From contig JBIOWF010000229.1 in assembly GCA_044868295.1 (NCBI GenBank), positions 31,217-95,216 of the forward strand: a DNA stretch of 64,000 nucleotides. The letters run 5' to 3'. Source of the stretch: JBIOWF01 sp044868295 (lineage in GTDB: Bacteria; Actinomycetota; Actinomycetes; Streptosporangiales; Streptosporangiaceae). The notes under the pieces were generated by a model. The model was given only the letters and a program-made list of their open reading frames with translations. It was not told the DNA's origin and made no database searches. The translations under genes and the position numbers were made by a program. This document shows, one piece after another, positions 58,401 to 64,000 of this stretch (within the stretch, counting starts at the first letter, position 1; each line of letters opens with the position of its first letter).

Positions 58401-59312
58401 TCAGGCGGCTGCGGGCACCTTGTGCGGCTCGATCACACCGGTTCGCACATGGGCCTCGGCGATCTTGGCCAAAGCCCTGCGGGACTCGTTCCGCGTCCCG
58501 CTCGGCGTGAGCCGTACCGCGGGGAAGAGCGTCACCTCCACCACCAGCCCCTTCGTCGCCGTCACGCGCAAAATCGAGGCCAGGAGCGAGTCCTCTCCGA
58601 CATAACAGCCACGCGCGGATGTCGACTCCCCTTCCCGATAACGGATGATCGCGGGTCGCACGGCCGCCCCCGCGTCGATCGCGGCCTGGAAGAGGGCGGG
58701 GCGGAACTCGCCCATCGCGCGCCCGCACCAGGTCGTCCCTTCGGGAAAGGCCGCCACCGTGTCACCCGCGCGCAGGGCGCCGGCGACCGTCTCGACCGCC
58801 TCGGGCAGCTTCGAGAGCCGTTCCCGGTCGATGAACAGCGCGCCCGAACCCGAGGCCAGGGTGCGGATCACCGGCCACTCGCCGACCTCTTTCTTGGCCA
58901 GCAGCCGAGACGGCACGGTCGCCGCCACCACCAGTGGGTCAAGCCAGGAGACGTGGTTCGCCACGAGTAGCGTCCCCGCGCCGTGGTCCGGTACGGCCTG
59001 CATGACCGGGGAACCGGCGAAGAACGCGAATCCGGCCCTGGCTTCGACTCTGACTCCGAGCGCACCGAGCAGCAGCCTCGCCCAGGCGGCCGTGAACCGG
59101 GCACGCCGAGCCGTACCCACCCATCGGGTGACGAGAGCGAGCGGGACCCCGGCCAGAAGCACCACGACCGCTACGGCCAGCCGGACCGCGCGGCGAGCGG
59201 GGCCGACCGCGACGTGCGGCGGCTCGACGCAGGCCGCCGGAGAGCAGGGGGCAAGCGGCAGCCACGGGTTGATCTCTTGTTCATGGGGCCGGGCGATCAG
59301 TTCCGCGGTCAC
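58401..59312 (-). CDS. Lysophospholipid acyltransferase, OlsA/PlsC-like
   Basis: 303 residues from GTG 59312. One N-terminal membrane helix (LAVAVVVLLAGVPLALVTRW), then acyltransferase motifs NHVSWLDPLVVAATVPSRLL (HxxxxD), FIDRERLSKLPEAVETVAGA, and FPEGTTWCGRAMGEFRPALF. Its start overlaps the stop of the OlsB-like gene (GTGA). By analogy with the OlsB-OlsA pathway it would add the second fatty acid to lyso-ornithine lipid. The context supports this; the sequence alone shows only a PlsC-family enzyme. Confidence 0.85.
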   Translation of the reverse strand: MTAELIARPHEQEINPWLPLAPCSPAACVEPPHVAVGPARRAVRLAVAVVVLLAGVPLALVTRWVGTARRARFTAAWARLLLGALGVRVEARAGFAFFAGSPVMQAVPDHGAGTLLVANHVSWLDPLVVAATVPSRLLAKKEVGEWPVIRTLASGSGALFIDRERLSKLPEAVETVAGALRAGDTVAAFPEGTTWCGRAMGEFRPALFQAAIDAGAAVRPAIIRYREGESTSARGCYVGEDSLLASILRVTATKGLVVEVTLFPAVRLTPSGTRNESRRALAKIAEAHVRTGVIEPHKVPAAA

Positions 59313-60070
59313 AGCGCGTCCCCGAGAAAGTGCCTCAGGTAGCGGACGTCGACGTTGGCGAGCGAGAGAAGGACGAAGAAGTCGGCGGTGCCGAAATCCG
59401 GGTCGTGGGCGGGCGTGCCGCACACCCAGGATCCGAGGCGCAGGTAGCCGCGAAGCAGCGTCGGCATCACGAAACGCTCCGGAGCGGCGACGTCTGCCGT
59501 CCACGGCCGGATGGGCGTGACCCGATACTCCTCGGGCCCCAGCGGGACCCGGTCCATGACGCCCGCCGCGACGGCGCCGCCGTCGTCCAGCGGGACCGAG
59601 CAGCATCCGGCCAGCCACTGGAACCCGCCCGACACCATGTAGTGCGCGATCCCCGCCCACATGAGGCCGACCACCGCACCACCTCGGTGATCGGGATCAA
59701 CGCAGGTGCGCCCCACCTCGACCAGCCCGCTGCGGATCCCCCCGAGCCTGCGCAGGTCGAACTCGGTGTCGGAGTAGAGCAGGTCGCTGCGGCCCGGCGG
59801 CAGCAGCCGGTACGTGCCGACGACCTCGTCTCCCTCCTTCACCAGCAAGTGGTCGCAGTAGGCGTCGAAGCGGTCCACGTCGAGCCCGGACACCGGGGAG
59901 TCGAGCCGGGCGCCCATCCCATCGGCGAACACCCGGTGGCGAAGCCGCTGGGCCGCCTGGAGATCCGCGGCCGACCGCGCGAGACCCACGGTGTAACGGC
60001 CTCGCGCGTCAGATATGACTTTGGCATCCAGACGCCGGTCCGACGCTGGTGCGATGGTGGAATAGGTCAT
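59309..60070 (-). CDS. Ornithine N-acyltransferase-like GNAT protein (OlsB-like)
   Basis: 253 residues. YTVGLARSAADLQAAQRLRH and RVFADGMGARLD match the start of OlsB-type acyl-ACP acyltransferases; GTYRLLPPGRSDLLYSDTEF, GLVEVGRTCVDPDHRGGAVV and LMWAGIAHYMVSGGFQWLAG are the core. OlsB links a 3-hydroxy fatty acid to ornithine, giving lyso-ornithine lipid. The next gene, overlapping, is a PlsC/OlsA-like enzyme. Together they form a compact ornithine-lipid operon, phosphate-free polar lipids often made under phosphate limitation; no Pho box was identified. Confidence 0.85.
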   Translation of the reverse strand: MTYSTIAPASDRRLDAKVISDARGRYTVGLARSAADLQAAQRLRHRVFADGMGARLDSPVSGLDVDRFDAYCDHLLVKEGDEVVGTYRLLPPGRSDLLYSDTEFDLRRLGGIRSGLVEVGRTCVDPDHRGGAVVGLMWAGIAHYMVSGGFQWLAGCCSVPLDDGGAVAAGVMDRVPLGPEEYRVTPIRPWTADVAAPERFVMPTLLRGYLRLGSWVCGTPAHDPDFGTADFFVLLSLANVDVRYLRHFLGDAL

Positions 60071-60261
60071 CGGACCGTCCTGCCCTTCCCCTGCGTGTGA
60101 GCTCCCCTTATTGCCGCAGAGGCAGATGGACGGAACGCGTACCTGGACTTGCGAGCCGTCAACAACTAGACGGCCGTCTTCGCATGCCGGGGCGGGCTCG
60201 CCGTCGCAGCGGCGGAGCCGGTGCGCGAGGACATTTCGGCGCCCAGTAGCGTGGGGTAACG

Positions 60262-61485
60262 ATGAACGCGCGCACGCTCCTGATCACGCTCACCGGCCCG
60301 GACCGCCCAGGGGTGACCTCACGGCTGTTCACCGTGCTGGCCGGGTTCCCCGTGACCGTCGCCGACGTCGAGCAGGTCGTCATACGCGGCCGGCTCACCC
60401 TTGGCGTCCTGGTGGCCTACGCCGGCGGCCCGCCCAGCGGGACCGGAGGCACCCTCGGCAGCCTCTGGACCGCTGTCGAGCAGGTGGCGGCCGACCTCGA
60501 CATGGACTTGGAGATCGCCACCGGCACCGTCTCCAAGGAGAAGCGCCGTCGCGGCCGGCTGCACGTCACCGTGCTCGGCGCGCCACTCCAGCCCGCCGCG
60601 ATGGCCGGTATCGCCGGGCGGATCGCCGCCAGCGGCGCGAACATCGACCGGATCGAGCGGCTGTCGAGCTATCCGGTGACCAGCATCGAGATGGCCGTCT
60701 CCGGCGCGGACCCGAGCGCCTTGCGGGTCGAGCTCGCCACCGAGGCCGCCCTCCAGCAGGTCGACGTCGCCGTCCAACGGTCCGGCCTGAGCCGCCGGGC
60801 CAAGCGACTGATCGTCATGGACGTCGACTCGACCCTGATCCAGGCGGAGGTCATCGAGCTGCTCGCCAGGCACGCCGGCTGCCTCGACGAGGTGGCCCGC
60901 GTCACCGAGGAGGCGATGCGCGGCGAACTCGACTTCAGCGAGTCACTGATCCGCCGGGTCGCCCTGCTCGAAGGCCTGCCCGAGGAGACCTTCGAGAAGG
61001 TGACCAAGGAGGTCGTCCTGACCCCCGGCGCGCGCACTCTGGTGCGGACGCTCAAGCGTCTCGACTACCGCTTCGCCATCGTCAGCGGCGGGTTCACCCA
61101 GATCACCGACAGCCTCGTCGCGGATCTCGGCATCGACTACTCGGCGGCCAACACCTTGGAGGTCGTCGACGGCAGGCTCACCGGCCGAGTGACCGGTGAG
61201 ATCGTGGACCGGCCGGGCAAGGCCCGCGCTCTTGAGCGGTTCGCGGCGCAGGCCCGCATCCCGCTCAGCCAGACCGTGGCGATCGGTGACGGAGCCAACG
61301 ACCTGGACATGCTCGCCGTCGCCGGCCTCGGCATCGCGTTCAACGCCAAGGCGGTCGTACGGCAGGCGGCCGACACCGCGGTCAACGTGCCGTACCTGGA
61401 TTCGATCCTCTACCTGCTCGGCATCTCCCGCGAAGAGGTCGAGGCGGCCGACGCCGAGGACGGCGTCCCGCCCGGCGACCACTGA
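60262..61485 (+). CDS. serB: Phosphoserine phosphatase with N-terminal ACT domains
   Basis: 407 residues. The first ACT-like domain starts TLLITLTGPDRPGVTSRLFT, the second about residue 105 (VTVLGAPLQPAAMAGIAGRI). The HAD catalytic domain has nucleophile D187 in VMDVDSTLIQ, motif II FAIVSGGFTQITDSLVADLG and motif III VAIGDGANDLDMLAVAGLGI. It makes serine from phosphoserine in the final step of serine synthesis. The ACT domains probably bind serine for feedback control. It starts at ATG 60262, divergent from the OlsB-like gene. Confidence 0.93.
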   Translation: MNARTLLITLTGPDRPGVTSRLFTVLAGFPVTVADVEQVVIRGRLTLGVLVAYAGGPPSGTGGTLGSLWTAVEQVAADLDMDLEIATGTVSKEKRRRGRLHVTVLGAPLQPAAMAGIAGRIAASGANIDRIERLSSYPVTSIEMAVSGADPSALRVELATEAALQQVDVAVQRSGLSRRAKRLIVMDVDSTLIQAEVIELLARHAGCLDEVARVTEEAMRGELDFSESLIRRVALLEGLPEETFEKVTKEVVLTPGARTLVRTLKRLDYRFAIVSGGFTQITDSLVADLGIDYSAANTLEVVDGRLTGRVTGEIVDRPGKARALERFAAQARIPLSQTVAIGDGANDLDMLAVAGLGIAFNAKAVVRQAADTAVNVPYLDSILYLLGISREEVEAADAEDGVPPGDH

Positions 61486-61497
61486 CCACAGACCGTT

Positions 61498-61953
61498 TCA
61501 GGGGCGGTAGGCGTGGACGAGATCGCCGGTGCCGGGATCCAGGTCGTCCCAGGGGCAGGGCAGCTCGATCACGGCGTACGCGCCGGGCGGGAAGCCCTCA
61601 TTCAGCGCTCCGGTGAGGATCATCACGAGCTCGTGGACGGCCGGGTTGTGCCCGACGAGCACGAGGGTGTCCACGCCTGGGTCGGTGCGGCGCAGCAGCT
61701 GGAGCAGCTCGTCGGCGTAGGCCTCGTAGATGTCGCGCTCGAACTCGATGGAGGCGTCGAGGCCGAGCAGCTGCGCGGTCTGCCGGGTCCGTTTCGACGG
61801 CGACGAGACGACAAGGCCGGGGTTGAGCGGCCGGATGAGCTCGCCCGCCTCCCGGGCCTCACGCTCGCCGCCGGCCGTCAGGTGCCGCTCGTGATCAGCC
61901 AGTCCCGGCACCTGCACCGCTGTGGCGTGTCTCAGGATGATCAGCGTTTTCAT
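61498..61953 (-). CDS. SixA-like histidine phosphatase
   Basis: 151 residues. The RHG-type motif is KTLIILRHATAVQVPGLADH, followed by ERHLTAGGEREAREAGELIR, VVSSPSKRTRQTAQLLGLDA and LVLVGHNPAVHELVMILTGA (second catalytic His). It matches SixA, which dephosphorylates phospho-histidine. ATG 61953 has no good ribosome-binding site but overlaps the stop of the repeat ORF upstream (ATGA), so translation is probably by coupling. Confidence 0.88.
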   Translation of the reverse strand: MKTLIILRHATAVQVPGLADHERHLTAGGEREAREAGELIRPLNPGLVVSSPSKRTRQTAQLLGLDASIEFERDIYEAYADELLQLLRRTDPGVDTLVLVGHNPAVHELVMILTGALNEGFPPGAYAVIELPCPWDDLDPGTGDLVHAYRP

Positions 61954-62147
61954 CGGGCACTTTCAGGGAGCGAACCCCGGGCCTCGGCCCTGGCCGGGAA
62001 ACCCGGAGTGGAGCGACAGGTCTTGGTCCTGGCCGGGAAAACAGGAGCGGAACAACAGGTCCTAGTCCCGGCCTGGAAACCCGGAGTGGAACAACAGGTC
62101 CTAGTCTTGGCCGGGAAAACAGGAGCGGAGCAATAGGTCCTGGTCAT
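61950..62147 (-). CDS. Cys-rich 13-residue-repeat linker ORF coupled to sixA (65 residues)
   Basis: ATG 62147 overlaps the stop of a small membrane-protein gene, and its TGA at 61950 overlaps the sixA ATG, both as ATGA. Four 13-residue units alternate: TRTYCSAPVFPAK, TRTCCSTPGFQAG, TRTCCSAPVFPAR, TKTCRSTPGFPAR, then a basic tail ARGSLPESAR. Cys and Pro positions repeat. No homologue recognised. It may be an expressed Cys-rich peptide or just an open frame bridging two genes. Confidence 0.4.
   Translation of the reverse strand: MTRTYCSAPVFPAKTRTCCSTPGFQAGTRTCCSAPVFPARTKTCRSTPGFPARAEARGSLPESAR
61991..62146. repeat. Four 39-bp tandem repeats with a 78-bp higher-order pattern
   Basis: Units at 61991-62029, 62030-62068, 62069-62107 and 62108-62146. 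Units 1 and 3 share ACCCGGAGTGG, units 2 and 4 share AAACAGGAGCGG, so the array looks like a duplicated dimer. All units stay in frame (13 codons each) on the minus strand. Confidence 0.92.
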
Positions 62148-62260
62148 CCCGCCGCCCACATCGCGAGGCCGACGATCACCGCGAACATCACCAGCATGGC
62201 CAGCAGGATCAGCGCCAGAGTGCGGCCGCCGCCGGTCGGCGTGCCCTTCGGAGAAGTCAC
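62144..62260 (-). CDS. Small single-span membrane protein (38 residues)
   Basis: GTG 62260 starts MTSPKGTPTGGGRT followed by one helix, LALILLAMLVMFAVIVGLAM, ending WAAG. It resembles the short transporter-associated (SGM_5486-like) proteins of actinomycetes. Its stop overlaps the start of the Cys-repeat ORF, making a three-gene coupled chain to sixA. Confidence 0.55.
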   Translation of the reverse strand: MTSPKGTPTGGGRTLALILLAMLVMFAVIVGLAMWAAG

Positions 62261-62282
62261 GGCATCCGAGTCTATGGGGACG

Positions 62283-62322
62283 GGAAAAATATGAGGGCCC
62301 CTCACGCCAGTGAGGGACCCTC
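62283..62322 (-). terminator. Rho-independent terminator of hppA
   Basis: On the minus strand a 13-bp stem (62310-62322 with 62293-62305, one mismatch) with a 4-nt loop is followed by ATATTTTT (62285-62292). It sits just after the pyrophosphatase stop at 62339. Confidence 0.88.
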
Positions 62323-62338
62323 GGTCGATCGGTGGGCG

Positions 62339-64000
62339 TCAGCCGGCGACGGTCTCCGGCGCGCGCTCCTCGTGGTTGTCGCCCGACGAGGCGATGCTCG
62401 TCGACCGGCGCTTGGAGACGACGACGGCACCCACCACGATCACCACGGCGACGACCGTTACGCCGATGCGGATCGGGGCGTTGTCGGCGTAGGCGACGAC
62501 CGCCGGCGCGATCAGCAGCGCGACCAGGTTCATCACCTTGATCAGTGGGTTGATCGCCGGGCCGGCCGTGTCCTTGAACGGGTCACCGACGGTGTCGCCG
62601 ATGATCGTGGCCTCGTGGGCGGCCGAGCCCTTGCCACCGTGGTGACCGTCCTCGACAAGCTTCTTGGCGTTGTCCCAGGCGCCACCGGAGTTGGCCAGGA
62701 ACACCGCCATCAGCGTGCCGCAGGCGATCGCGCCCGCGAGATATGCGCCGAGCGGCGCGTAGCCGAGGGCGAAACCGACCGCGATCGGCGTCAACACGGC
62801 GAGCAGGCCGGGCGTGGCCAGCTCCCGCAGGGAGTCACGGGTGCAGATGTCGACCACGCGGCCGTAGTCGGGTAGCTCGGTGCCCTCCATGATCCCCGGC
62901 TTGGTGCGGAACTGCTCGCGGACCTCGAAGACCACGCGACCGGCCGCCCTGCCGACCGCGCTGATCGCCAGCCCGGAGAACAGGAACACGACCGCGGCGC
63001 CGATCATGAGGCCCACCAGCACGTTGGGCGAGTCGACGCTGAGGCTGAAGTTCCCGAACGAGCCCAGCGCCTCCTTGACGCCCGCGGACGCCTTGGCCAG
63101 CTCACCCTCGACCGCGGTCCGGAAGGAGCCGAACAGAGCGGTCGCGGCGAGCACGGCCGTCGCGATCGCGATGCCCTTGGTGATGGCCTTGGTGGTGTTG
63201 CCGACCGCGTCCAGGGAGGTGAGCACCCGTGCGCCCTCGCCCTCGACGTCGCCGGACATCTCGGCGATGCCTTGGGCGTTGTCCGAGACCGGGCCGAAGG
63301 TGTCCATGGACACGATCACGCCGACCGTGGTCAGCAGGCCGGTGCCGGCCAATGCGACCGCGAACAACGCCACGGTCACGTTGCCGAACCCGAGGAGGAA
63401 CGCGCCGTACACCGCGCCGCCGATGAGCAGCGCCGAGTAGACGGCGGACTCCAGGCCGACCGAGATGCCGGACAGGATGACGGTCGCCGGTCCGGTCAGC
63501 GAGCTCTCGCCGATCTCCCTCACTGGGCGCCGGTTGGTCTCCGTGAAGTAGCCGGTGAGGATCTGGATCGCGCTCGCCAGCACCAAACCGATCAGTACGG
63601 CGCCGATCGCGATCAGGCGCGGGTCGGAGGTCAGGACCGCCACCTGCGCGCTCTCACCGGTGAGCTCGGCGAAGCTGCCCGGCAGGTACGCGAAGGCGGC
63701 GCCGGCGACCAGGATCGCCGAGATCGCCGCCGAGATGAAGAAACCGCGGTTGATGGCGGCCATGCCGTTGCGGTCGCCGCTGCGCGGGGCGGTGGTGAAG
63801 ATGCCGATGATCGCCGTGATGACACCGATCATCGGGACGATCAGCGGGAACACCAGGCCCTCGGTGCCGAAGGCCGCCTTGCCCAGGATCAGGCTGGCGA
63901 CGAGCATGACGGCGTACGACTCGAACAGGTCGGCCGCCATGCCGGCGCAGTCGCCGACGTTGTCGCCGACGTTGTCGGCGATGGTGGCCGCGTTGCGCGG
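62339..64000 (-). CDS. hppA: Membrane proton-translocating pyrophosphatase, 5' part outside window
   Basis: At least 553 C-terminal residues of H+-PPase, which hydrolyses PPi and pumps protons across the membrane. The frame continues to the window edge, where NVGDNVGDCAGMAADLFESY, the acidic PPi-binding motif, is visible. Many transmembrane helices follow. VGNTTKAITKGIAIATAVLA has Lys in the position that distinguishes the K+-independent type from the K+-dependent one (Ala). A second substrate motif is VFLANSGGAWDNAKKLVEDG with GDTVGDPFKDTAGPAINPLI. The C-terminus carries an extra acidic/charged tail (SSGDNHEERAPETVAG). A clear terminator follows. Confidence 0.95.
   Translation of the reverse strand, partial: PRNAATIADNVGDNVGDCAGMAADLFESYAVMLVASLILGKAAFGTEGLVFPLIVPMIGVITAIIGIFTTAPRSGDRNGMAAINRGFFISAAISAILVAGAAFAYLPGSFAELTGESAQVAVLTSDPRLIAIGAVLIGLVLASAIQILTGYFTETNRRPVREIGESSLTGPATVILSGISVGLESAVYSALLIGGAVYGAFLLGFGNVTVALFAVALAGTGLLTTVGVIVSMDTFGPVSDNAQGIAEMSGDVEGEGARVLTSLDAVGNTTKAITKGIAIATAVLAATALFGSFRTAVEGELAKASAGVKEALGSFGNFSLSVDSPNVLVGLMIGAAVVFLFSGLAISAVGRAAGRVVFEVREQFRTKPGIMEGTELPDYGRVVDICTRDSLRELATPGLLAVLTPIAVGFALGYAPLGAYLAGAIACGTLMAVFLANSGGAWDNAKKLVEDGHHGGKGSAAHEATIIGDTVGDPFKDTAGPAINPLIKVMNLVALLIAPAVVAYADNAPIRIGVTVVAVVIVVGAVVVSKRRSTSIASSGDNHEERAPETVAG

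Overview
This 64 kb window is high-GC actinobacterial chromosome. The gene content suggests a filamentous, Streptosporangiales-like actinomycete: a rex-hemA-hemC-hemD block, the developmental sigma/anti-sigma pair bldN-rsbN, an HspR-controlled dnaK operon with clpB, DUF397/XRE regulator pairs and a Ser/Thr kinase-WD40 fusion. The genus is an inference; no rRNA or tRNA gene was seen to fix it. The layout is mostly housekeeping. I found no prophage, intact insertion sequence or CRISPR array.

Region 1 (0-10.5 kb) is mostly minus strand and centres on tetrapyrrole synthesis: hemL (cut by the window edge), hemB, a cobA-hemD fusion, hemC, hemA and rex, with a Rex operator upstream of rex. Beside it lie a frame-broken pyruvate-dehydrogenase-E1/transketolase-like gene with a divergent Lrp/AsnC regulator, and a primase/polymerase-like gene. 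Between rex, hemA and hemC sit tiny open frames whose start and stop codons overlap their neighbours (ATGA); similar linkers precede acuC and sixA.

Region 2 (10.5-26.8 kb) holds a glutaredoxin-like gene, a membrane protein with an ABM domain, bldN and rsbN, a HAD phosphatase, a PlsC acyltransferase and epimerase pair, a 32-residue bS22/AURKAIP1-type ribosomal protein, an excisionase-like regulator, a phosphatase-like gene with acuC, a MacAB-like efflux set, an MFS exporter, proC, and a small frame-broken gene.

Region 3 (27-35.8 kb) has two related secreted proteins and then dnaK-grpE-dnaJ-hspR-clpB, preceded by three HspR (HAIR-like) inverted repeats overlapping a recognisable promoter. A repetitive P/V/L-rich secreted protein with a strong terminator closes it.

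Region 4 (36-50 kb) is accessory: TPR-like and secreted proteins, TetR, a CapA lipoprotein, a DUF397/XRE pair with operator-like palindromes, a molybdopterin oxidoreductase, an HD hydrolase, a Rieske membrane protein whose 3' end is tandemly repeated, a TSUP permease, a stomatin-like protein, and a truncated peptide-methyltransferase abutting a small conserved gene.

Region 5 (48.5-64 kb) has an ABC ATPase, a Ser/Thr kinase with WD40 propeller, two secreted paralogues flanking a NarL-type two-component system, an SDR gene with a queA-like gene, olsA/olsB-type ornithine-lipid genes, serB, sixA with a Cys-rich repeat linker ORF, and a K+-independent-type proton pyrophosphatase cut by the window end. 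The least explained features are the coupled linker micro-ORFs, the tandem repeats that copy gene 3' ends including the stop codon, and three indel-type frame breaks at G runs.
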